Of a DNA stretch of 18,622 bases, positions 7,053 to 14,839 are shown one piece after another; position 1 is the first letter of the stretch, and every line of letters begins with the position of its first letter. Origin of the DNA: an uncultured Eubacterium sp. (lineage in GTDB: Bacteria; Bacillota; Clostridia; Lachnospirales; Lachnospiraceae); assembly GCA_910579075.1 (NCBI GenBank), contig CAJTSV010000077.1, positions 1 to 18,622 of the forward strand. Reading direction: 5' to 3'. The position numbers were made by a program, and so were the translations under genes. The notes below the pieces were generated by a model. It was not told where the DNA came from. It did no database searches and saw only the letters and a program-made list of their open reading frames with translations.

Positions 7053-8003
7053 ATGATTTATATTTTTACGGCGCTGTACTGTGAAGCGCAGATTTTTATC
7101 AGGCAGTATCATTTGAAAAAAGCAGCGGAACAGACCCGGTTCCAGCAGTTTGCGGATGAAAACGGACAAATGCGCCTGACGGTCACGGGAGCTGGCGAAA
7201 TTGCGGCAGCGGCGGCAGTCAGCAGCGTCCTGACGCAGCACGCACCGGGAGAAGGGGATTTTCTGCTGAATGCGGGCATCTGCGCAGGCATTACACGAAA
7301 GGACGGCATATTTGTGGCGCATAAGCTGGCAGCACAGGCATCGGGAAAAACATTTTATCCGGATATGCTGTTTCGGCATGCATTTGAGGAAGCCAGCCTT
7401 CTGACAGGCAGCCGGCCATGGACGGGCGGGCCGGAGCCCGGGACGCTGGAAACCGATTTGTATGATATGGAAGCGGCTGCGGTGTATCAGGCAGGGGCAT
7501 ATTTTCTGGCACCGCATCAGATGCTGTTTTTAAAAGCCGTTTCTGACTGCGGGGAAGGAATCAGGATGTCAGCAGAAATGGCTGCACAGTGTATGGAACG
7601 GCATGCACGAGAAATATTCAGGCTTGTCGGACAGCTGGTGCGTATCGGACGCAGCTTCGGCTGGAAGGATGAAAAAAGCCTGCACAGGGAGAAAGCCGTA
7701 CAGCGGTGGTGCCAGAGGCTGTGTGCGGACCTGCACTGTTCGAAGACAATGGAGCATGAGCTGCGCCAGCATCTTCGGTATGCGGCGCTGGCAGGAATTG
7801 ATTATGAAAGCATCATCGGGGAGCTTTGCAGGGAAAACCGTATTCCATGCAGGGATAAAAGAGAAGGGAAGCGGTGTTTTGAAGAATTCAGGCAAAGGCT
7901 GTTTTCAGCCGTTTTTTTCACACATTTATGTGGAAAAAAGGGTGGCGGGCCATCCACGGACGAAGGAGATTCTTGCGAAATTCCCATCCGCAGCCGTGAT
8001 TGA
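7053..8003 (+). CDS. Nucleosidase of the MTA/SAH nucleosidase (PNP/UDP phosphorylase) superfamily with helical C-terminal extension
   Basis: The first part of the 316-residue protein fits an MTAN-like fold. By analogy with E. coli MTAN the catalytic residues are retained: Glu11 (TALYCEAQ), Glu140 in LYDMEAAAVY, and Asp165 in KAVSDCGEG; TGAGEIAAAAA (about 45-55) matches the glycine-rich loop. These enzymes cleave the N-glycosidic bond of purine nucleosides; the substrate here is unknown. Residues from about 200 on form a charged helical tail not seen in ordinary MTAN. An upstream TTG at 7026 is in frame, but ATG 7053 gives the usual MIYIFTAL beginning and follows AGAAGGAA by 13 bases. The last 27 or so residues (after VFF at about 287-289) look non-native and overlap the next gene in another frame; see the T7 finding. 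Confidence 0.7.
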   Translation: MIYIFTALYCEAQIFIRQYHLKKAAEQTRFQQFADENGQMRLTVTGAGEIAAAAAVSSVLTQHAPGEGDFLLNAGICAGITRKDGIFVAHKLAAQASGKTFYPDMLFRHAFEEASLLTGSRPWTGGPEPGTLETDLYDMEAAAVYQAGAYFLAPHQMLFLKAVSDCGEGIRMSAEMAAQCMERHAREIFRLVGQLVRIGRSFGWKDEKSLHREKAVQRWCQRLCADLHCSKTMEHELRQHLRYAALAGIDYESIIGELCRENRIPCRDKREGKRCFEEFRQRLFSAVFFTHLCGKKGGGPSTDEGDSCEIPIRSRD

Positions 8004-8904
8004 AATCAGCCATTATAAAGATGTTTTCTGCAGGAGCGGGCAGAACTGCACCCTGCAGCACCGCTCGCAGAAGCTGATTCTGGCGAAGAAGGAAGGAAGC
8101 CTGCTTTACCGGGGATCTCCGGTATGCCAGAGCTTTGGCAATGAAAATTTTTATTATGCATCCTGTATCATGAACTGCATTTATGACTGCGAATACTGTT
8201 ATTTAAAGGGCATGTATCCGTCTGCGAACCTTGTGGTATTTGTCAATCTCGAGGATATGCTTGCGCAGGCAGAGCGGATGCTGGAAAGCCAGTCCCTGTA
8301 TCTGTGCGTGTCATACGATACGGATTTGCTGGCACTGGAAGCGGCTGCGGGATATGCAAAAGCATGGTGCCGTTTTGCAGAAAGGCATCCGGACAGGCTG
8401 AAAATAGAAATACGGACAAAGTGTGCGAATGATTCGTTTTTTGAAACATGTAAGGTGCCGGAAAATGTGGTTTTTGCGTTTACGCTTTCCCCGCAGGCAG
8501 CCGTGGAGCAGTCGGAGCATGGAACCCCGCCGCTTTCTGCAAGGATTTCCTGTGCGGGACGGGCAGTCCGGGCCGGTGCATCCGTGCGCCTGTGCTTTGA
8601 CCCGGTTTTGTATGTTCCCGGATGGAAGGCGCATTATGATGCAATGCTGGAGGAAGTGTTCCGGTGCATGGAAATGGAAAAGCTGGCGGACGTCAGCGTC
8701 GGAACCTTCCGCATAGCACGCGATTATCTGAAAAAAATGAGAAAACAGGCACCGGATTCACCGGCTGCATGGTTTCCGTACCAGCTGGAGAACGGGTTTT
8801 ACCAGTACCCGGACGGGCTGAGGCAGGAAATGGAGCAGTATCTGGTGGAAAAACTGAAAACGGAACTGCCGGAAGACAAAATATTTTTATGGAAAGAATC
8901 ATGA
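7879..8904 (+). CDS. splB: Spore photoproduct lyase (radical SAM), clostridial type
   Basis: Repairs the UV-induced thymine dimer 5-thyminyl-5,6-dihydrothymine in germinating spores by radical S-adenosylmethionine chemistry. The FeS motif CxxxCxxC is seen as CIYDCEYCYL (about residues 100-109), preceded by FFSHIYVEKR and SHYKDVFCRS, typical of clostridial SPL. The start is uncertain. TTG 7879 (behind GAAGGGAAG at 7863-7871) gives 341 residues, close to the 342 of Bacillus SplB; ATG 7804 behind AGGA would add 25 residues that match nothing. Family members begin at the FSHIY segment, and no start codon lies there. The gene overlaps the nucleosidase by about 125 bases, or may be its fused second half. 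The position of Bacillus Cys141 appears to be Tyr (SYDTDLLALE). The stop overlaps the SDR start as ATGA. Confidence 0.88.
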   Translation: MKNSGKGCFQPFFSHIYVEKRVAGHPRTKEILAKFPSAAVIEISHYKDVFCRSGQNCTLQHRSQKLILAKKEGSLLYRGSPVCQSFGNENFYYASCIMNCIYDCEYCYLKGMYPSANLVVFVNLEDMLAQAERMLESQSLYLCVSYDTDLLALEAAAGYAKAWCRFAERHPDRLKIEIRTKCANDSFFETCKVPENVVFAFTLSPQAAVEQSEHGTPPLSARISCAGRAVRAGASVRLCFDPVLYVPGWKAHYDAMLEEVFRCMEMEKLADVSVGTFRIARDYLKKMRKQAPDSPAAWFPYQLENGFYQYPDGLRQEMEQYLVEKLKTELPEDKIFLWKES

Positions 8905-9674
8905 ATAAAAGTGACAGCAGCCAGAATGGGAAAACAGCCATCGTAACCGGGGCATCTTCGGGCATCGGGCTGGAAATCAGCCGCAGGCTGGGCGTCATGG
9001 GGTATCAGGTATATGGGTTTGGCAGGGATTTTGCAGGAAATCCCCTGTGGGAACAGGACGGGTACCATGCCATTGCCTGTGACTTGCTCGATACAGAGCG
9101 GATGTGTGCCCATGTGAAGCAGATTGCGGCTGCCGGGGGATTATCGGTGCTGGTCAACAATGCCGGTGCAGGGTATTACGGGCTGCACGAGGAGCTGAAT
9201 CCGCAGAAGATAAAAGAAATGGTGCGCGTAAATCTGGAAGCACCGATGATTCTCGCCCAGCAGCTGCTGCGGGAGTTTAAGAAAAACAAAGGATATATTA
9301 TCAATATTGTATCGGTGACGGCAAAACAGTCAAATCCGCATGGATGTGCCTATGGGGCGGTAAAGGCCGGACTGGCCGGATTTTCGGCAAGCCTTTTTGA
9401 CGAGGTGCGCAAATACGGCGTGAAGGTGGCATCCATTTTCCCGGATATGACGAAAACCAATCTTTACCGCAATGCGGATTTTTGCCAGGGCGATGAGGAA
9501 GAATCGTATTTAATGCCGCAGGAAACCGCGGATGCAGTGGAATATATTTTAAACCAGCGGGAAGGAATGGTTATTACAGACATTACGCTGAAACCGCAGC
9601 TGCACCGGATAAAAAGGGCCAGGCGCCAGAACGGACAGGCTGCGGGCAGGAGCACGGGGGACAGAAGATTATAA
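8901..9674 (+). CDS. Short-chain dehydrogenase/reductase, substrate unknown
   Basis: A 257-residue classical SDR. It has the cofactor motif TGASSGIG (16-23), NNAG (86-89) and the catalytic set Ser138, Tyr151 and Lys155 (YGAVK). An Arg in VYGFGRD after the second strand may favour NADPH. ATG 8901 overlaps the lyase stop by four bases (ATGA), a common coupling arrangement; ATG 8889 is an in-frame alternative that would add four residues. The final 20 or so residues are rich in Arg and Gln (IKRARRQNGQAAGR) and form a basic tail. Co-transcription with a spore repair gene suggests a sporulation or germination role, but nothing in the sequence defines the substrate. Confidence 0.88.
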   Translation: MNKSDSSQNGKTAIVTGASSGIGLEISRRLGVMGYQVYGFGRDFAGNPLWEQDGYHAIACDLLDTERMCAHVKQIAAAGGLSVLVNNAGAGYYGLHEELNPQKIKEMVRVNLEAPMILAQQLLREFKKNKGYIINIVSVTAKQSNPHGCAYGAVKAGLAGFSASLFDEVRKYGVKVASIFPDMTKTNLYRNADFCQGDEEESYLMPQETADAVEYILNQREGMVITDITLKPQLHRIKRARRQNGQAAGRSTGDRRL

Positions 9675-9705
9675 AAGCCGGAAACTCCCATCGTGAAGCG
9701 GTTTT
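9674..9705 (+). terminator. Weak terminator-like hairpin after the SDR gene
   Basis: AAAGCCG (9674-9680) can pair with CGGTTTT (9699-9705) as a 7-bp stem with one wobble and an 18-base loop; the T4 is part of the stem. It follows the SDR stop at once. The stem is short and the loop large, so partial readthrough into the two-component genes would be expected even if it works. The 150-base gap to 9825 holds no other gene I can support. Confidence 0.3.
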
Positions 9706-9824
9706 CAATGGATTTTGCAAGTAACAGGCCAGCTTGTCTGAACGGTTACGAATATCCGGAAACGGCCGGCAGCCGAAAGAAGCAGGATGCGGGGTTTTCA
9801 CAAAGGGGAGGGGGCAGAGCGGAT

Positions 9825-10532
9825 ATGTACCATATCGCTGTAGTTGAAGATGAATTAGAATGTTCCAGGGAAATTCAGGCGTTTTTAGCCCGTTTTCAGG
9901 AAGAAAACAGTGTCCGTTTCCGGGTGACTGTTTTTGAGGACGGGACGCAGATACTGGAAAATTACCGGCCGGTCTATGACATGATACTGATGGATATCGA
10001 CATGCCGGGCATCAATGGCATGGACGCGGCAGACCGCATACGCCAGACAGACCAGGAGGTAGTGCTTGTATTTATTACCAATATTGCAAGCTATGCGATT
10101 CGCGGATATGAGGTCGGGGCACTGGATTATGTGCTTAAGCCGCTGAATTATTATAATTTTTCGATGCGCCTTGCAAAGGCGTTAAAAAGAAGCCATGCCC
10201 GTGAAACGAAGCATATCCTGCTGACGCTTCCGGACGGCGTGAAAAGGCTGGAAACCGGGCAGATTTATTATGTAGAGGTACAAAACCGGATGCTGTATTA
10301 CCATACGGAAGAAGGGACGTTTTCGATACGCGGGACGCTGCACAGCGTGGAACCGGTGCTGGAAGCAGCGTCCTTTGCCAAATGCAATCACTGGTATATG
10401 GTAAACCTGCGGCACGTAACAGAAGTAAAAAAGAACATGGCTGTGGTCGGCGGCTATGAGCTGGAAATCAGCAGGCGGTGCCGGACGCCGTTTCTGAAAG
10501 CACTGGCTGAGTATATGGGGGGATTCCGCTGA
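9825..10532 (+). CDS. LytTR-family response regulator
   Basis: A 235-residue cytoplasmic transcription factor. The receiver domain (1-120) shows the acidic pair Glu8-Asp9, phosphoacceptor Asp57 (LMDIDMPG), Thr85 and Lys105 (VLKPL). The LytTR DNA-binding domain (about 130-232) shows YYVEVQNRMLYYHT and FAKCNHWYMVNLRHV. This is the AgrA/ComE/VirR class that binds paired direct repeats. The frame is open from 9693, but ATG 9825 is preferred because it starts the receiver correctly (MYHIAVVEDE) and follows an AAGGGGAGGGGG ribosome binding site. Its stop overlaps the kinase start by one base (TGATG). I found no convincing LytTR repeat pair in the 150 bases upstream. Confidence 0.94.
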   Translation: MYHIAVVEDELECSREIQAFLARFQEENSVRFRVTVFEDGTQILENYRPVYDMILMDIDMPGINGMDAADRIRQTDQEVVLVFITNIASYAIRGYEVGALDYVLKPLNYYNFSMRLAKALKRSHARETKHILLTLPDGVKRLETGQIYYVEVQNRMLYYHTEEGTFSIRGTLHSVEPVLEAASFAKCNHWYMVNLRHVTEVKKNMAVVGGYELEISRRCRTPFLKALAEYMGGFR

Positions 10533-11815
10533 TGAGTGGGGCATCGGAATGGTTTTTTGAGTGCAACCTGTTAGGATGCGGGCTTGTATATGCGCATGCG
10601 GCTGAAAAAAAGCCGGAAAATGGAAAGCTGGTTCTGCTGAATATTGCCTGCTTCCTTTTGTTCTGCGCAGCCATAAATCATTATGCAGCCGGCGGCACGC
10701 TGTGGGCGAAGGCTGTTTCCGGATGCGTGGCATTCCTGTTTTTGGTGCAGCTGTTTTATACGGGCAGCAGGGCGGCGATGGCAGCTTCTATATATTATAC
10801 CATCTGGGCGTTTTGTACCTGGCAGCTGATGTATGAGTGGTGCATGATTGGCCGCGCAGCCGGCGGGAATTTCTGGACAGGCAGGCAGCATATGCTCTGG
10901 GTGATGGATATTCTGGTGTTTGCAGCGGGGTATCTGTTTGTATGGCTGGCGCTTGGAAAAGTCATTACAGACCATGGGCGCAAAAAAATCGGGCCGCGCC
11001 AGTTAAGCCTTGCGGTTGTGACGTTTGTTATATTCCAGACCATGGTATTGATGCCGGGTAACAGGAAGGACGGCTTTCAGGACCAGCGGTGGATGATTAT
11101 TTACATTACGCAGATTCTGCTGTGCGTGGTGCTGTATCTGCAAAATGAGATGTTTGTAAAAAGCGAGCTTCGCAAAGAGCTGGAGATTATGGGGCTGCTC
11201 TGGGAAAAGGAAGAAGAACAGTACCAGCTGTCCAAAGAAAATATTGCTCTGCTCAGTCAGAGCGTGCATGATTTAAAGCATCAGATGCACGCAATCCGCA
11301 GCGCCAGCCAGAGCGAGCTGGAACAGTATCTGGAAGAAATGGAAGGAAGAATCCGGACCTATGAAGCGATTGTGAGAACCGGGTGTGCGGCGCTGGACAC
11401 GATTCTGACCGAAAAGAGCCTTTACTGCAAAGACCATGGCATTACGATTTCCTGCATGGCGGACGGGAGCCAGATGGGATTTTTAAATACCGTCGATTTG
11501 TACGCCATTCTTGGCAATGCGCTGGATAATGCGGTTGAGGAAGTGGAGAAATTTCCGGAAAAAGAGCGCAGGCAGATTGATGTGCTGATTTACCGCCGCG
11601 AGCAGTTTCTGGCCATAGAGATTACAAATCCCATGGAAGGCGGGCTTGTTTATGAGGACGGCCTGCCACTGACAACGAAGGGCAGCCGGCGGGTGCACGG
11701 CTTCGGCCTTCGCAGCATCCGGTATATGCTGAAAAAATACGGCGGGTATTTTTCCATTCAGGCAGATAACGGATGCTTTACTTTGCTGATGCTGATTCCG
11801 ATACCGGTATATTAG
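10532..11815 (+). CDS. Membrane GHKL sensor histidine kinase, Agr/LytTR-partner type
   Basis: A 427-residue inner-membrane kinase. Residues 1-205 form about six hydrophobic segments (roughly 10-22, 32-50, 60-77, 82-103, 121-141 and 157-174, plus one at 187-204) with no large extracellular domain, as in AgrC-type kinases that sense small ligands within or at the membrane. A coiled helix follows (206-240). Then come the phosphorylated His246 in SVHDLKHQMHAI, the ATPase N-box ILGNALDNAVEE (326-337) and a glycine box HGFGLRS. The start overlaps the regulator stop by one base, and the GH3 gene begins 15 bases after its stop, so the kinase sits inside one transcription unit. The signal it senses is unknown. 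Confidence 0.93.
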   Translation: MSGASEWFFECNLLGCGLVYAHAAEKKPENGKLVLLNIACFLLFCAAINHYAAGGTLWAKAVSGCVAFLFLVQLFYTGSRAAMAASIYYTIWAFCTWQLMYEWCMIGRAAGGNFWTGRQHMLWVMDILVFAAGYLFVWLALGKVITDHGRKKIGPRQLSLAVVTFVIFQTMVLMPGNRKDGFQDQRWMIIYITQILLCVVLYLQNEMFVKSELRKELEIMGLLWEKEEEQYQLSKENIALLSQSVHDLKHQMHAIRSASQSELEQYLEEMEGRIRTYEAIVRTGCAALDTILTEKSLYCKDHGITISCMADGSQMGFLNTVDLYAILGNALDNAVEEVEKFPEKERRQIDVLIYRREQFLAIEITNPMEGGLVYEDGLPLTTKGSRRVHGFGLRSIRYMLKKYGGYFSIQADNGCFTLLMLIPIPVY

Positions 11816-11830
11816 AAAAGGAGGGATGTT

Positions 11831-14821
11831 ATGGAAAGCTTTTTGAGAGATACAAAAGTCCAGAAAAAAAAGTTTAAGCGGGCGAAACGCAGGGCGATAG
11901 GGCCGTGGAAGATACTGACCATTATCAGCGCGCCGGTGACGCTTATTCTGACCGCGCTGGCAGTGTTCTGTACGACGTTTGACAATTCGCTGTCTGTTTT
12001 TGTCGGCGGCACGTTCAATGATATCAAAAACCGGGACGAAAGTGCGGTATATTATGACATGGATTTTGATTCCGCAGAAGAAATGGTGCAGTATGGCAAT
12101 GAGCTGTGCAGGCAGGTGGAAGCGGAAGGCGCGGCACTGTTAATGAACGAAAATGAGACGCTGCCGCTTGACGAAGGCTCTAAGGTAAGCTGTTTTTCCA
12201 CCTCGTCGGTCAATCTCGTTTATGGCGGGACAGGCTCTGGCAATATTGATGCATCTGAGGCAGATACCTTAAAAAGCGCGCTGGAAACGGCTGGCTTTGA
12301 GGTAAATCAGGCGCTCTGGGATTTTTACCTGGAAGATGCGGCCGAATATAAGCGCAAAAAGGGAAGCGTGATTGCAACGGAGTCTGCGGCTGTATCGGAA
12401 TGCCCATGGGATGTATACACGGATGAAGCAAAGGAGTCTGTGAGCGCTTACGGGGATGCTGCGATTGCCGTTCTTTCACGTGTCGGCGGGGAAGGGGCTG
12501 ACCTGGCGCACCGGGATGTCAATTACCTTGCCCTGGATGAAAACGAGAAAAAAATGCTGGAAAACATCGCTTCGATGAAAGCTGGCGGCACGGTTCAGAA
12601 AATCATTGTGCTGATTAACTCGGCCAATGCGCTGCAGGTGGATTTTTTGAAAGAAAACCAGTATGACATTGATGCATGCCTGTGGATTGGGGATGTCGGC
12701 ATTTCCGGCATCCATGCGGTTGCTCAGATTCTTTCCGGCAGGGTCAATCCGTCCGGAAGCCTTGTGGACACATACTGCTATAATAATTTTTCTGCCCCGG
12801 CAATGGCCAATTTTACGCCGGTGACGTATGAGGGCTATAAAAAAGGCGTTGTCCCGGAGCATGCAGCCACCTATATGATTTATCAGGAAGGCATTTATGT
12901 CGGCTATAAATATTATGAGACGCGTTATGAAGACTTTGTGATGGAAACCGGAAATGCAGGCGGGTACAGCTATCAGGACGACGTTGCGTTTCCGTTTGGC
13001 TATGGCTTAAGCTATACGGACTTTAAATACAAGGATTTTTCTGTGAAATATAAAAAAAGCACAGACCAGTTTGTCATATCCGTAACGGTAAAAAATACGG
13101 GCGAGGTGTATGCCGGAAAAGAAACGGTACAGATATATGCGCAGTCCCCTTATACGGCTTATGATGTGAAAAACGGCGTGGAAAAACCGGCTGTGTTTCT
13201 CTGCGGGTTTGGAAAAACCGGAAAACTGGAGCCGGGGGCGTCTGAAACACTCAAAATCAGGGTCAGTAAAAGAGACCTGGCATCCTATGATGCGTATGGC
13301 GCGGGCACTTATATGCTGGACAAAGGCGATTACTATTTTACCGCAGCGACAGATGCGCACAATGCAGTCAATAATATTCTGGCGGCAAAGGGATATAAAA
13401 TGGCAGACGGGCGCATGGATGCGAAAGGGAATCAGAAGCTGGTATTTAAATGGAAGAATAAAAAACGGGACACCAAAACGTATGCGGTATCTGCAAACGG
13501 AACCGAAATCAAAAACCAGCTGTCCGGATCGGATATTAATTTAAGCGAAGACCTGGGCGGCAGGGAAATCACCTATCTGTCACGCAGCGACTGGGAAGGC
13601 ACATTTCCGTCCGTGCCGCTGAGACTGATGCTGACCGATGTGCTGGCCAAAAAGCTGCAGGATGTCCAGTATGAGGCGCAGGAGGGTGCAAATGCACAAA
13701 TGCCGGTGCTTGGGGAAGATAACGGCAGGAAGCTGGTGGAAATGATGGGGCTTTCCTTTGATGACCCGCAATGGGAAGAACTGTTAAACCAGCTGTCCTT
13801 TGATGATATGGTATCGTTAATCGGGGATTCGTTCCACTGGACAATGCCCGTCGAATCGGTACAGGCTCCGGGCACGCGTGATGAAAACGGGCCGCAGGGA
13901 CTGACCGCATCGCTGTTCCGTGCAGGGGAAAATAAAGGAAAAACAGCCCTGACGGCTACGGCGTTTACATCTGAAGACGTGATGGCGGCGACCTTTAATA
14001 CGCAGCTGATGTATGAAATCGGCAGGGTCATTGCAAATAACTGCATTGCGGCAGAGATTGCATGCCTGTACGGCCCTGGCAGCAATATCCACCGGACGCC
14101 GTATGGCGGGCGCAATTTCGAATATTATTCCGAGGATGCGTTTCTTTCCGGGATGATGGCGAAGCATGAAGTGCAGGCAATGACAGAACGCGGGATATTT
14201 GTCGTAATGAAGCATTTTGCACTCAACGACTGCGAACAGGACCGGATTGGGCTGGGCGTATGGCTGAACGAACAGGCAGCCAGGGAAATTTACCTGAAAG
14301 CATTCCAGGCGGCCGTGGAAGAATCCGATGCAGGGCTGATGGTCGCTTATACCCGCTGGGGCGCTGTCTGGTCCGGCGCAAATAAAGGGCTGATGAACAA
14401 TATCCTGCGAGGGGAATGGGGCAAAAAGGGACTGATTATTACCGACAATGTGCTGACGACGTATGTCAATGGCGTGGACGGCGTGCTGGCAGGCGGCGTA
14501 TCGACGTTTGATGCCATGCTGCCGTATGTGACAAGGCAGCTTCCAAAATATAAAAATGACCCTGCTGTGGTGGCAGCCATGAAAGAAGCCTGCCACCACA
14601 ACCTGTATTCGATTGCGAATTCGGCCGGCATGAACGGCATTGGGCCGGGGACCGTGATTAAAAAGAGAAATATAGTAATTGTGACAGGACTGTGGGCTGC
14701 AAGCATCGCGGCCTGGCTGCTGCTTGCGGTATCGGCGGTGCTTTGGATTATCAGAAAGCAGAAATTCAAGCAGACAGAGGTTTACCGGAATTACTGGGCT
14801 TATCAGGAGCTGAATAAATAA
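11831..14821 (+). CDS. Membrane-anchored GH3 glycoside hydrolase with reversed (permuted) domain order
   Basis: A 996-residue beta-glucosidase-like protein. Order: basic cytoplasmic N-terminus and TM helix (about 28-49); the domain that is C-terminal in ordinary GH3 enzymes (about 80-340, AEGAALLMNENETLPL to GRVNPSGSLVDT); a fibronectin III-like domain (about 385-490, FPFGYGLSYTDF); an interposed segment of about 130 residues; the TIM-barrel domain (about 650-930) with GGRNFEYYSED (from 759), KHFALND (794-800) and likely nucleophile Asp872 in GLIITDN; then a C-terminal TM helix (about 947-974) and a basic cytoplasmic tail. Both ends should be cytoplasmic and the enzyme outside. This domain order is known from Ruminococcus albus and Butyrivibrio beta-glucosidases. 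The start follows AAAAGGAGG. Asn replaces the Trp usual after the nucleophile; substrate unknown. Confidence 0.93.
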   Translation: MESFLRDTKVQKKKFKRAKRRAIGPWKILTIISAPVTLILTALAVFCTTFDNSLSVFVGGTFNDIKNRDESAVYYDMDFDSAEEMVQYGNELCRQVEAEGAALLMNENETLPLDEGSKVSCFSTSSVNLVYGGTGSGNIDASEADTLKSALETAGFEVNQALWDFYLEDAAEYKRKKGSVIATESAAVSECPWDVYTDEAKESVSAYGDAAIAVLSRVGGEGADLAHRDVNYLALDENEKKMLENIASMKAGGTVQKIIVLINSANALQVDFLKENQYDIDACLWIGDVGISGIHAVAQILSGRVNPSGSLVDTYCYNNFSAPAMANFTPVTYEGYKKGVVPEHAATYMIYQEGIYVGYKYYETRYEDFVMETGNAGGYSYQDDVAFPFGYGLSYTDFKYKDFSVKYKKSTDQFVISVTVKNTGEVYAGKETVQIYAQSPYTAYDVKNGVEKPAVFLCGFGKTGKLEPGASETLKIRVSKRDLASYDAYGAGTYMLDKGDYYFTAATDAHNAVNNILAAKGYKMADGRMDAKGNQKLVFKWKNKKRDTKTYAVSANGTEIKNQLSGSDINLSEDLGGREITYLSRSDWEGTFPSVPLRLMLTDVLAKKLQDVQYEAQEGANAQMPVLGEDNGRKLVEMMGLSFDDPQWEELLNQLSFDDMVSLIGDSFHWTMPVESVQAPGTRDENGPQGLTASLFRAGENKGKTALTATAFTSEDVMAATFNTQLMYEIGRVIANNCIAAEIACLYGPGSNIHRTPYGGRNFEYYSEDAFLSGMMAKHEVQAMTERGIFVVMKHFALNDCEQDRIGLGVWLNEQAAREIYLKAFQAAVEESDAGLMVAYTRWGAVWSGANKGLMNNILRGEWGKKGLIITDNVLTTYVNGVDGVLAGGVSTFDAMLPYVTRQLPKYKNDPAVVAAMKEACHHNLYSIANSAGMNGIGPGTVIKKRNIVIVTGLWAASIAAWLLLAVSAVLWIIRKQKFKQTEVYRNYWAYQELNK

Positions 14822-14839
14822 AAGGACGGGGCACGGAGG

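Noticed and set aside
8664..8900. Upstream in-frame extension of the SDR gene
   Set aside because: It lies within conserved SPL coding sequence in another frame; the SDR motif spacing and the ATGA overlap fit a start at 8901.
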